This document shows, piece by piece, positions 25,166 to 33,018 of a DNA stretch of 35,082 nucleotides (position 1 is its first letter; each line of letters begins with the position of its first letter). This DNA is from an uncultured Spirochaetaceae bacterium (GTDB lineage Bacteria > Spirochaetota > Spirochaetia > Treponematales > Treponemataceae): positions 1-35,082 of the forward strand of contig CACZQF010000053.1 in NCBI GenBank assembly GCA_902783245.1, written 5' to 3'. The notes beneath the pieces were generated by a model that worked only from the letters and a program-made list of their open reading frames with translations, was not told where the DNA came from and ran no database searches. A program made the translations under genes and the position numbers.

Positions 25166-25320
25166 TGCATATCGGCATGTGACGGGTCTGCATATCGGCA
25201 TGTGACGGGTCTGCATATCGGCATGTGACGGGTCTGCTTATCGGCATGTGACGAGTCTGCTTATCGGCATGTGACGAGTCTGCTTATCGGCATGTGACGA
25301 GTCTGCTTATCCCGATGTAA
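25166..25320. repeat. Tandem 23-bp repeats, 6.7 copies
   Basis: Units start at 25166, 25189, 25212, 25235, 25258 and 25281, with a partial, diverged seventh at 25304. Units 1-3 begin TGCATATCGG and end GACGGGTC; units 4-6 begin TGCTTATCGG and end GACGAGTC. Copies within each subtype are identical, and the subtypes differ at two positions that change together. There are no spacers and no neighbouring cas genes. The array ends 43 bp before the -35 box of the B12 operon. Confidence 0.9.
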
Positions 25321-25363
25321 AATTTGAATTAAAGAACGACGCTTGCTCTGCATTCCGTTCAGC

Positions 25364-25393
25364 TTGCGTCATGTGTCCGGTTCATGGTATAGT
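25364..25393 (+). promoter_or_regulatory. Promoter of the corrinoid operon
   Basis: TTGCGT (25364-25369), 18 nt, TATAGT (25388-25393). The predicted start is near 25400, at the 5' edge of the riboswitch. Confidence 0.55.
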
Positions 25394-25395
25394 TC

Positions 25396-25538
25396 TGCCT
25401 GTAACCGGGTGCACGTAGAATCACGGTTGTGGAATGCGTGCCTAACAGGGAACGGGGTCAGAATCCCCGGCAGTGCCGCTACTGTATCAGCAGGTATAAT
25501 AACCATGCTGGAGTCAGATACCTGCCCGGCTGCAGGCA
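25396..25538 (+). ncRNA. Cobalamin riboswitch
   Basis: The conserved core is present: CTAACAGGGAACGGGGTCAG (from 25442), the following AATCCCCGGCAGTGCCGCTACTGT, and the B12-box element GTCAGATACCTGCC (25513-25526). TGCCTG (25396-25401) and CAGGCA (25533-25538) can form P1. It binds adenosyl- or a related cobalamin and shuts off the downstream genes. Downstream, CTTCTT/AAGAAG (25546-25565) and a terminator-like stem (25666-25687) may be the expression platform. Confidence 0.93.
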
Positions 25539-25665
25539 CATACTGCTTCTTCGAGACCAAAGAAGGTGCCGGGGCTATGGCGTAGCATATGGACCGGATG
25601 AACAGAAATAGTGCCGTATACGCAGGGTGATTCGAAAAAGCTGCGCGTGTTTTTTCGGATCAGAT

Positions 25666-25698
25666 TGCCGGTATGCGGTATTTTTTTGCAGCCGGCCT
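25666..25698 (+). terminator. Candidate riboswitch expression platform
   Basis: TGCCG (25666-25670) and CGGTA (25676-25680) form a 5-bp stem followed by seven T (25681-25687). The same GCCGG can instead pair with CCGGC just beyond the T-run (25691-25696), giving a competing fold. The arrangement fits a terminator/antiterminator switch but the stem is short. Confidence 0.45.
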
Positions 25699-25742
25699 CA
25701 TGTCCGCCTCCTTAATCAGTTTTCGATTTTATGGAGGTTTTT

Positions 25743-26621
25743 ATGAAAAAACACATTGGAATGCTGTGTATGGCAGCACTTGCAGGCTCTGCATTGCTTT
25801 TTGGATGCAGAACAGCGTCGAAACCCGCCGCTGACAAAGGAATACTGGTAGTCAGTTTCGGTACCAGCTATAACAGCAGCCGTTCCGTTACGATCGGCGC
25901 CATTGAAAGCACGATCAGGGAACAGTTCCCTGACTATCAGGTGCTCCGTGCGTTTACCGCCGATACGATCATTTCTATCCTTAAAAAACGTGATAATGTT
26001 ACCGTTGATACGGTGACGCAGGCTTTGGACCGTGCCGCGTCCTCAGGTATCAAGACGCTGATCGTACAGCCGACGCATTTGATGAACGGTTTTGAGTATA
26101 CCGATCTGGCTGAGGATCTTAAAAAATACGAAAAGAAATTTGACCGGCTCGTCCTTTCTACGCCGCTGCTGACGTCCGACGATGACTATAAGCAGGTGGC
26201 GGCGATTATCGGCGCAAAGGCTGCCTCATATGACGACGGCAGTACCGCGGTGTGCTTTATGGGCCATGGTACCGAAGCCGAGTCAAACAGCACCTACGCC
26301 CGTCTGCAGACGGTGATGGAGTCGGAAGGGTATAAGAACTGCTATATCGGTACCGTAGAAGCTGAGCCGTCGGTTGATGATCTGCTGCGTGTCATCAAGC
26401 AGCAGGGACGGTATACACAGGTGGTGCTGATGCCGCTTATGGTTGTTGCGGGTGATCACGCAAACAATGATATGGCCGGTGATGAGGATGATTCATGGAA
26501 ATCCATATTCGAGAACGCAGGCTTTGCGGTAACGTGCGTGCTTGAGGGACTTGGTCAGAATTATGATATCCAGCGCATGTACGCCGCGCACGCGCGGAGC
26601 GCTGCGGAGTCGCTCCGGTGA
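25743..26621 (+). CDS. cbiK: Lipoprotein sirohydrochlorin cobaltochelatase CbiK
   Basis: A 292-residue protein. The N-terminus is a lipoprotein signal: MKKHIGMLCMAALAGS, then LLFGC with Cys22 as the lipidation site. The rest is an anaerobic CbiK-type chelatase that inserts Co2+ into sirohydrochlorin: ILVVSFGTSYNSSR, PTHLMNG, GHGTEAESN (His185) and GDHANNDMAG (His249), the two metal-site histidines. Canonical CbiK is cytoplasmic; exported forms are known in sulfate reducers. GGAGG (25733-25737) fixes the start at 25743 rather than 25731. It is the first gene behind the B12 riboswitch and is followed by a membrane protein and an ABC importer, so an extracytoplasmic role in tetrapyrrole or metal uptake is inferred. 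Confidence 0.9.
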   Translation: MKKHIGMLCMAALAGSALLFGCRTASKPAADKGILVVSFGTSYNSSRSVTIGAIESTIREQFPDYQVLRAFTADTIISILKKRDNVTVDTVTQALDRAASSGIKTLIVQPTHLMNGFEYTDLAEDLKKYEKKFDRLVLSTPLLTSDDDYKQVAAIIGAKAASYDDGSTAVCFMGHGTEAESNSTYARLQTVMESEGYKNCYIGTVEAEPSVDDLLRVIKQQGRYTQVVLMPLMVVAGDHANNDMAGDEDDSWKSIFENAGFAVTCVLEGLGQNYDIQRMYAAHARSAAESLR

Positions 26622-27523
26622 AAGAAACTGCGGCAATGACCCGTATGCTTGCCGTCCTGCTGCTTTTATGCGCGGCTGCCGTCAGCGCGGAGCAGTCCGA
26701 GCCTGAGCGGCTGCCCGTGTATGCGGACGGTATTGCGGAAGGCAGCTACGATATTCAGGTATCGTCGGATTCCTCCATGTTCCGTATCGTGCATGCGCGG
26801 CTTACGGTGCAGGACGGCAGTATGACCGCTGAGCTTACGCTCGGCGGCAAAGGGTACCGCTCGCTTTTTATGGGTACCGGCGTGCAGGCTGCCGTCGGTG
26901 CGGACGGGGAATGTCCGTACTCCGTTGCGGCGGACGGTTCGTATGTATATACGGTTCCGGTCTCAGCAGTGAATGTGCCGATTCCCTGTACCGCATACAG
27001 CATACGGCGCAGCACATGGTATGATCATTCGATCGTGTTTCTGGCCGAGACGCTTCCGCAGAAATCGCTGCTTGTAACTCCGTTTGCGCCGCAGCCGTGC
27101 GGGCTCAAGGACGGCCGGTACACGATTGACGTACGGCTTGAAGGCGGCAGCGGGCGGGCAGCAATCGCGTCTCCGGCCCGGCTGCGCGTAAAAGACGGTC
27201 TGGCATATGCTGACATTGCGTGGAGCAGCAGCTCCTATGATTATATGAAGGTGAACGGGACCACCTATCTGCCGGTGATCGAGAACGGCAGCGCCGTCTT
27301 TACGGTGCCCGTTCTTGCATTTGACCGCGATATGCCGGTTATTGCCGATACTACGGCGATGAGCCAGAGCCACGAGATTGTGTATTATCTTACGTTTGAT
27401 TCCGGCAGCGCGCGGAAAATGTCGGGGCCGGCCGGTGCAGCCTGGAAAGCAGGCGCGGTTGTGTGTGTGCTGCTTGCCGTCATAGGGTGCGTTGCCGTAT
27501 GCGTGCGTCGAAAACGGGCGTAA
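26618..27523 (+). CDS. Membrane-anchored protein with two similar beta-rich domains
   Basis: A 301-residue exported protein: signal peptide (MTRMLAVLLLLCAAAVSA), two related domains of about 110 residues (about 40-150 and 160-268) and a C-terminal membrane helix (about 276-294) ending VRRKRA. Both domains run G-x-Y-[DT]-I-[QD]-V, then RLTVQDG or RLRVKDG, then a YRSLFMG or YDYMKVNG element, then YTVPVSA or FTVPVLA, and close with an I-x-[YF] strand. The plan is reminiscent of NEAT-like haem-binding modules, but this is a guess. The start is GTG overlapping the cbiK stop (GTGA) with GGAG 8 nt upstream. The operon context suggests a surface receptor that hands tetrapyrrole or corrinoid to the ABC importer. 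Confidence 0.7.
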   Translation: MKETAAMTRMLAVLLLLCAAAVSAEQSEPERLPVYADGIAEGSYDIQVSSDSSMFRIVHARLTVQDGSMTAELTLGGKGYRSLFMGTGVQAAVGADGECPYSVAADGSYVYTVPVSAVNVPIPCTAYSIRRSTWYDHSIVFLAETLPQKSLLVTPFAPQPCGLKDGRYTIDVRLEGGSGRAAIASPARLRVKDGLAYADIAWSSSSYDYMKVNGTTYLPVIENGSAVFTVPVLAFDRDMPVIADTTAMSQSHEIVYYLTFDSGSARKMSGPAGAAWKAGAVVCVLLAVIGCVAVCVRRKRA

Positions 27524-28707
27524 GCCGCCGGTTTGCCGTAAGCGCGCTCTTCTGCATGCTGGCATGTATGCAGGCATGCGTCCTGCTTTCCTGCAGCCGC
27601 GGGCAGACGGACGAAAAGCGCGCAGAACTGGCGGCCGATACGGCACCTGCGCTGTTCGGTGAGCCGGTGCGGCTCCGGAATGATTATGCGACGGCGTTTT
27701 CTGCTGATTCATACCGCAACGGCTGCTGGCTGCTGAGCGCCGGCGGCATCAGGTATCTGGTTGTTCCTGCGTCCGCCGACGCTCAGGTGCGGCAGGCGTG
27801 TGCTGACGGCGTAATTCCGAAGGATATCGTTATTATCAGACAGCCGCTTACGGCGGTGTATGTGGCGGCCTCAGCATCGGTTGCGCTCTGGAATGCCGCA
27901 GGTGCGCTTGATCAGGTCTGTTTTACATCAACCCGTAAGCAGGACTGGTATGTGCCCGCGGCGCTGCAGGCCATAGAAGCCGGACAGCTGCGATATATTG
28001 GAAAGTATAATGCTCCTGATTATGAGGCATTGCTGCGCGCCGGCTGCAGCCTGGCGGTGGAGTCAAAGATGGTATTTCATGCTCCGCAGGTTAAAGAAAA
28101 GCTTGAGTCGATCGGAATTCCGGTGTTCATAGACTGCTCAAGCGCCGAGCAGAACCCGCTGGGCAGAATGGAATGGATCCGGGTGTACGGGATTCTGTCG
28201 GGACATATGCAGCAGGCGGATGATTTTTTTGAACGGCAGCTGCATGAGCTTGAACCTGTGCTCGGCAAGGCTGACGGACCGCTTCCGAAAGTCGCGTTTT
28301 TTTATATCAATCCCAACGGCATGGCCGTAGTGCGCAGACATGACGATTATCTTTCAAATATGATCGCCATGGCGGGCGGTGCATACGCCTTCGGAGATTT
28401 GCGGCAGGCTGAGAAAAAAGTATCCGCATCCGTTACGATTTCTATGGAGCAGTTTTATGCCGCTGCATCAGACGCGGATTATTTTATCTACAATGCAAGC
28501 ATTGACCATCCGCTCGGCTCCGTTGCTGATCTGGTGGCAAAGAACAGCCTGTTTGCCGGGTGCCGCGCGGTGCGTAACGGACAGGTCTGGACAACGAATA
28601 AGTATTTGTATCAGGCTGCTGACTGTCTGGGGCTGCTGATCCGTGACATTCATACGATGCTGGACGGCGGAGAATCTGAGATGGTGTTTCTGGAGCATGT
28701 GGAATGA
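27499..28707 (+). CDS. ABC transporter substrate-binding lipoprotein (BtuF/FecB-like)
   Basis: About 402 residues. A lipoprotein signal ends ACVLLSC, then SRGQTDEKR. The mature part follows the cluster A (iron-siderophore/B12) binding-protein plan: two lobes joined by a helix, with ALDQVCFTSTRKQDWYVPAA, YNAPDYEALLRAGCSLAVES, KVAFFYINPNGMAVVRRHDD and IAMAGGAYAFGDL. The start is either ATG 27499, which overlaps the upstream gene by 25 nt, or GTG 27463; neither has a strong Shine-Dalgarno. Its stop overlaps the permease start (ATGA). The substrate could be cobalamin, cobinamide, haem-like tetrapyrrole or a siderophore; the operon favours a corrinoid or precursor. Confidence 0.85.
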   Translation: MRASKTGVSRRFAVSALFCMLACMQACVLLSCSRGQTDEKRAELAADTAPALFGEPVRLRNDYATAFSADSYRNGCWLLSAGGIRYLVVPASADAQVRQACADGVIPKDIVIIRQPLTAVYVAASASVALWNAAGALDQVCFTSTRKQDWYVPAALQAIEAGQLRYIGKYNAPDYEALLRAGCSLAVESKMVFHAPQVKEKLESIGIPVFIDCSSAEQNPLGRMEWIRVYGILSGHMQQADDFFERQLHELEPVLGKADGPLPKVAFFYINPNGMAVVRRHDDYLSNMIAMAGGAYAFGDLRQAEKKVSASVTISMEQFYAAASDADYFIYNASIDHPLGSVADLVAKNSLFAGCRAVRNGQVWTTNKYLYQAADCLGLLIRDIHTMLDGGESEMVFLEHVE

Positions 28708-29696
28708 AGTATATGGGGATATTTTCAGCGCTTATCCTTGCGCTGCTGCTTGCTGCCGCCGCCGGGCTGTGCATCGGCACGAGCGTCATTCCGCCCGGCA
28801 CGATTGCCGACGTTCTGTTCAGAGGCGCGGAAGCCGGGCAGGCGGGGACGATCATTCTTAAAATACGTCTGCCCAGGGTGCTGGCTGCGGTGGTGCTCGG
28901 CGGAGCGCTGTCACTGTCGGGATTTTTACTCCAGACATATTTTCAGAACCCGATCGCAGGACCGTTTGTGCTCGGCATATCTTCCGGCGCAAAGATGACC
29001 GTTGCGCTCACGATGGTTTTTCTGCTCAACGGGCGCGGCATCACCGGCTCGTTTCTGCTGATAGCGGCCGCTTTCATCGGCGCGCTGCTTGTGACTGTGC
29101 TTATTCTGCTTGTTTCCCGCCGTCTGACTTCCATGCCGTCGCTGCTTGTCGCGGGCATTATGGTCGGATACATCGCCTCCGCGGCTACGGATTTTATTAT
29201 TACTTTTGCCGATGACGCGGATATTGCCAATCTGCACGGCTGGACAAAGGGCTCTTTTGCCGCCATGAACCTTGATTCCTGTGCGATCTGCGCCGGAGTT
29301 GTCGGCTTTGTGTTTCTGCTTGTGCTCCTGCTTTCAAAACCTATTGCGGCGTACCAGCTCGGAGAGCCGTATGCGCGGAGTATGGGCGTGAACACCGCTC
29401 TGTTCCGGCCTGCGGTCATCGTGCTTTCCAGCGTGCTGTCTGCCTGTGTGACGGCATTCGCGGGTCCTGTTTCATTTGTGGGTATCGCGGTTCCGTTTTT
29501 GGTAAAGCGGTGCTTCGGTACTGCCCGCCCGACAGTCATTATTCCGGGCTGTTTTCTGGGCGGCGCGCTTTTCTGCGTGCTCTGCGATATTGCCGCGCGC
29601 ATGCTGTTCGCTCCGCTTGAGCTTTCTATAAGTACGGTTACATCGGTCATCGGCGCACCGGTGGTGATCTATATGCTTATGCGCCGGAGCAGGTAG
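28704..29696 (+). CDS. FecCD/BtuC-family ABC permease
   Basis: A 330-residue integral membrane protein with about 9-10 hydrophobic segments. Family motifs are present: LKIRLPRVLAAVVLGGALSL near residue 50, FLLQTYFQNPIAGPFVLGIS, and GPVSFVGIAVPFLVKRCFG towards the C-terminus, which is the ATPase-coupling region. This is the cluster A type II importer permease that works as a homodimer with the ATPase and binding protein flanking it. It starts ATGA on the stop of the binding-protein gene, indicating translational coupling. Confidence 0.93.
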   Translation: MKYMGIFSALILALLLAAAAGLCIGTSVIPPGTIADVLFRGAEAGQAGTIILKIRLPRVLAAVVLGGALSLSGFLLQTYFQNPIAGPFVLGISSGAKMTVALTMVFLLNGRGITGSFLLIAAAFIGALLVTVLILLVSRRLTSMPSLLVAGIMVGYIASAATDFIITFADDADIANLHGWTKGSFAAMNLDSCAICAGVVGFVFLLVLLLSKPIAAYQLGEPYARSMGVNTALFRPAVIVLSSVLSACVTAFAGPVSFVGIAVPFLVKRCFGTARPTVIIPGCFLGGALFCVLCDIAARMLFAPLELSISTVTSVIGAPVVIYMLMRRSR

Positions 29697-29708
29697 AACG
29701 GGTACCGT

Positions 29709-30818
29709 ATGGCAGAGCTTACGCTTACGCATGTTGATGTTGGATATAACGGCGAGCCGGTGCTGCGCGGCATTGACGTGACGGTGCACGGCGGGGAGAT
29801 TATCTCTTTGATCGGCCCGAACGGAGCCGGTAAGACGACGGTTTTGAAAAGCATTGTCAGGCAGCTGAAACTGATCGGCGGCACCATTCTGCTTGACGGT
29901 ACCGATCTTTCATCATTTACCTCGATGCAGGCTGCGCGACGTATGAGCGTAGTGCTGTCCCGGCAGGTGAAGCCTGAGCTTATGACGTGCCGGGAAGTGG
30001 TTGCCGCCGGACGGTATCCGTATACGGGCATGTCCGGCCGCCTGTCGGCACATGATACTTCGGTTGTAGATGAGGCAGTGGCGGCTGTACACGCCGAAGA
30101 CTTTGCGGACAAGCCGTTTACTGCGGTGAGCGACGGCCAGCGCCAGCGGATATTGATTGCCCGGGCCGTCTGCCAGACACCCGATGTGCTCGTACTTGAC
30201 GAGCCGTGTGTGTATCTTGATATACGGTATAAGCTTGAGATTCTGGCATTGCTGCGGGACCTTGCAGAAAAGGGATGCGCCGTCATTCTGTCGCTCCATG
30301 AGATTGATCTTGCGCAGAAGGTTGCTGACCGGGTTATGTGCGTCGGCGGGAACGGCGTTACGGTTGTACCTGTTGACGAGCTTGCAGGAACAGCTTTGCA
30401 GGAAGAAACTGTCATCCATTCGCTTTACGGGGTTACGCCGCGCAGTTATGATGCGCTGCTTGGTGCCGCGGAGCTGCGACGTACGGAACCCGGAACGGTC
30501 CGGCCGGAAGTGTTCGTCGTTTCAAGCGGCGGCAGCGGAATCCCCGTGTTCCACCGGCTGGTGCGCAGACATATTCCTTTTGCGGCCGGAATCTTGTATA
30601 CGAATGATATTGATTACCGCTATGCGCTGATGACGGCGGAGCAGGTGGTTGCAGCACGCCCCTTTGAACCGCTTGATGATGCGGCGGTGGCGCAGGCGCA
30701 GCAGCTGATCAGCTGCTGCAGGCAGGTTATCAATGCCGGAGTTGTCATCGGCTCCTGTAACAGCCGGCTGCAGGAAGTGCTGGATTATGCGGGAGAAAAG
30801 CTATGCGTGAGCAGGTAG
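29709..30818 (+). CDS. ABC ATPase (BtuD/FecE-like) with extra C-terminal domain
   Basis: A 369-residue ATPase. Walker A GPNGAGKT (36-43), signature VSDGQRQR (140-147, in place of LSGGQ), Walker B VLVLDEP (160-166), D-loop LDI and switch His197 in SLHEID. The core ends near residue 250. About 110 further residues (260-369) form a second domain: PEVFVVSSGGSGIPVFHRLV, then ILYTNDIDYRYA, then VVIGSCNSRLQEVLDYA. This is alternating beta-alpha, possibly Rossmann-like, and was not recognised. It may regulate the transporter or act on its cargo (inference). It starts 12 nt after the permease stop and overlaps cbiP by 16 nt. Confidence 0.9.
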   Translation: MAELTLTHVDVGYNGEPVLRGIDVTVHGGEIISLIGPNGAGKTTVLKSIVRQLKLIGGTILLDGTDLSSFTSMQAARRMSVVLSRQVKPELMTCREVVAAGRYPYTGMSGRLSAHDTSVVDEAVAAVHAEDFADKPFTAVSDGQRQRILIARAVCQTPDVLVLDEPCVYLDIRYKLEILALLRDLAEKGCAVILSLHEIDLAQKVADRVMCVGGNGVTVVPVDELAGTALQEETVIHSLYGVTPRSYDALLGAAELRRTEPGTVRPEVFVVSSGGSGIPVFHRLVRRHIPFAAGILYTNDIDYRYALMTAEQVVAARPFEPLDDAAVAQAQQLISCCRQVINAGVVIGSCNSRLQEVLDYAGEKLCVSR

Positions 30819-32368
30819 GCGCACGGACGCTGATGGTGCAGGGAACCATGTCCAGTGCAGGTAAAAGTCTTATAGCCGCAGGGTTGTGCCGCATTTTTGC
30901 CGAGGATGGTTTCCGCACGGCGCCCTTTAAGTCCCAGAATATGGCGCTGAATTCGTATGTTACGGCAGACGGCCTTGAGATGGGGCGCGCGCAGGTAATG
31001 CAGGCGGAGGCTGCCGGCGTAGAGCCGAGCGTTCTTATGAATCCGGTGCTGCTGAAGCCTACGAGCGACACCGGTTCACAGGTTATTGTACATGGCCGTG
31101 TCCGCGGAGTTATGGATGCCCGCGCGTATTTTGCGTATAAGAAGCGCCTGATACCGGAGATTATGCAGTCTTTTTCGGCGCTTGCCTCGTCCTATGATAT
31201 GATCGTCATAGAGGGGGCAGGCAGCCCGGCGGAGATTAATCTTAAGACGGATGATATTGTGAATATGGGCATGGCTCGCCGTGCTGCCGCTCCGGTGCTG
31301 CTCGTAGGCGATATAGACCGCGGCGGTGTGTTCGCCCAGCTTGTGGGAACGCTTGAGCTGCTTGAAGAGCAGGAGCGGGCGATGGTAAAAGGTCTTATAA
31401 TCAATAAGTTCCGCGGAGATCCTTCGCTGCTTGAAAGCGGCATTGCCATGCTGCGTGAACGTACGGGAATCCCCGTCGTCGGGACGGTGCCGTACATGCA
31501 GCTGGATCTTGACGATGAGGACAGTCTGGCGGAACGTTTTGTACATAAAACCGGTGATCGGACTTGTGCGATGCTTGATATTGCAGTGATCAGACTGCCG
31601 CATATTTCGAACTTTACGGATTTTAACGTGCTCGGGCTGCAGCCCGGGGTGTGCGTCCGCTATGTGCAGCGGGCAGAAGAGCTTGACGGTGCTGATGTGA
31701 TCATGCTGCCGGGTACAAAAAATACGCCCGCTGACCTGCGCTGGCTGGTTTCGCATGGATTTAAGGAAGCCGTGCGGCAATGCCTTTTGCGGAATAAACA
31801 TACCGTGGTGTTCGGTATCTGCGGCGGCTATCAGATGCTCGGCATGTCGCTTGAGGATCCGTCTGGTACTGAGTCTTCCGCCGGTGACAGATGCGACGGG
31901 CTCGGCCTGCTGCCGGTACGGACTGTGTTTTCTGCCGAAAAGAGACGGGTGCGGGTTTCGGGCGTGGTTCAGAAAGATCTGGGCGGCGTGCTTGCACCGC
32001 TGGGCGGAATCGCAGTTGACGGCTACGAGATACATACCGGCCGCACGGAATGTATTGCAGACGGCTGCGGGCCGGTCGTGCGGCTGTCGGAACCAGATTC
32101 CTGTACGGAGTATGCTGACGGCTGCCGTTCGGGCAATGTGTATGGAACGTATCTGCACGGTTTTTTTGATCATGCAGGCGCAGCCGCTTCATTTGTGCGT
32201 GCTGCGGCCGCCGCAAAGGGCGTGGAGCTGCAGAAGCAGACCGAAGAGTCATGGGCGGCGCATAAGGAACGGGAGTACCGCAGGCTTGCGCAGCAGCTGC
32301 GCGAGTCGCTCGATATGGAACAGATATACCGGATTGTTGAGAACGGCATACAGGAGTATTCTCTATGA
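30803..32368 (+). CDS. cbiP: Cobyric acid synthase
   Basis: A 521-residue amidotransferase (CbiP/CobQ) that amidates b, d, e and g side chains of adenosylcobyrinic a,c-diamide. The N-terminal dethiobiotin-synthetase-like domain starts TLMVQGTMSSAGKS (P-loop) with PFKSQNMALNSYV. The C-terminal glutaminase has nucleophile Cys340 in VFGICGGYQMLG and His452 in YGTYLHGFFD. Length matches the family. It overlaps the ATPase gene by 16 nt and cbiC by ATGA. The cobQ name is used in aerobic-pathway organisms; neighbours cbiC, D, F and G indicate the anaerobic (early cobalt) route. Confidence 0.96.
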   Translation: MREQVGARTLMVQGTMSSAGKSLIAAGLCRIFAEDGFRTAPFKSQNMALNSYVTADGLEMGRAQVMQAEAAGVEPSVLMNPVLLKPTSDTGSQVIVHGRVRGVMDARAYFAYKKRLIPEIMQSFSALASSYDMIVIEGAGSPAEINLKTDDIVNMGMARRAAAPVLLVGDIDRGGVFAQLVGTLELLEEQERAMVKGLIINKFRGDPSLLESGIAMLRERTGIPVVGTVPYMQLDLDDEDSLAERFVHKTGDRTCAMLDIAVIRLPHISNFTDFNVLGLQPGVCVRYVQRAEELDGADVIMLPGTKNTPADLRWLVSHGFKEAVRQCLLRNKHTVVFGICGGYQMLGMSLEDPSGTESSAGDRCDGLGLLPVRTVFSAEKRRVRVSGVVQKDLGGVLAPLGGIAVDGYEIHTGRTECIADGCGPVVRLSEPDSCTEYADGCRSGNVYGTYLHGFFDHAGAAASFVRAAAAAKGVELQKQTEESWAAHKEREYRRLAQQLRESLDMEQIYRIVENGIQEYSL

Positions 32369-33018
32369 AGCATACGGAGCTGATGGCAGAGCATGTCGCG
32401 CCTGCCGATATTGAGCGGACCAGTTTTTCGATTATTGCCCGGGAGCTTGCTGAGCGTGGTAAAACGCTTGATCCTGTTCTTGCGCCGGTCATCATGCGCG
32501 TTATCCATACGACGGCTGATTTTGAGTACGCTGATACGCTTGTGTTTTCAGATCATGTGATTGAGCGGATTTCGCAGGCGCTGCGCGACGGCGCGGATAT
32601 TGTGACGGATACGAATATGGCATTGGCAGGAATCAACAAGACGGTGCTGTCGCGCTACGGCGGCAGCGCGCGGTGCTTTATGGCTGATCCTGACGTTGCG
32701 CAGGCAGCCGCACAGAACGGTACTACGCGGGCTGCGGCAAGCATGCGCAAGGCTGCGGCGCTGAGCCGGCCGGTTGTTTTTGCGGTTGGCAATGCTCCTA
32801 CGGCGCTTCTTGAGCTGTATGCGTTGATGCAGGAAGGGTTCAGACCTGAGGCCGTTATCGGTGTACCGGTAGGATTTGTGAATGTTGTCGCGGCAAAAGA
32901 ACTGATTATGACTGCCGGGGCTCCGTATATCGTCAATACGGGACGGAAAGGCGGCAGTACCGTTGCGGCCGCTATTTGCAATGCCGTCCTGTATGCAATG
33001 GATGCGGCCCATGTATAG
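32365..33018 (+). CDS. cbiC: Cobalt-precorrin-8 methylmutase
   Basis: A 217-residue CbiC, which moves a methyl group from C11 to C12 to give cobyrinic acid. Catalytic His48 lies in PVIMRVIHTTADFEYAD, followed by VTDTNMALAGINK and VVFAVGNAPTAL, then VGFVNVVAAKELI. Length is normal for the family. The start forms ATGA with the cbiP stop. Its end overlaps cbiD. Confidence 0.95.
   Translation: MKHTELMAEHVAPADIERTSFSIIARELAERGKTLDPVLAPVIMRVIHTTADFEYADTLVFSDHVIERISQALRDGADIVTDTNMALAGINKTVLSRYGGSARCFMADPDVAQAAAQNGTTRAAASMRKAAALSRPVVFAVGNAPTALLELYALMQEGFRPEAVIGVPVGFVNVVAAKELIMTAGAPYIVNTGRKGGSTVAAAICNAVLYAMDAAHV

Noticed and set aside
25166-25320. CRISPR array
   Set aside because: The 23-bp units are directly adjacent with no spacers, and no cas gene is nearby.
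31076-32173. 365-codon frame antisense to cbiP
   Set aside because: Lies wholly inside cbiP, which has all its motifs; the translation is rich in His, Arg and Gln with no domain sense.
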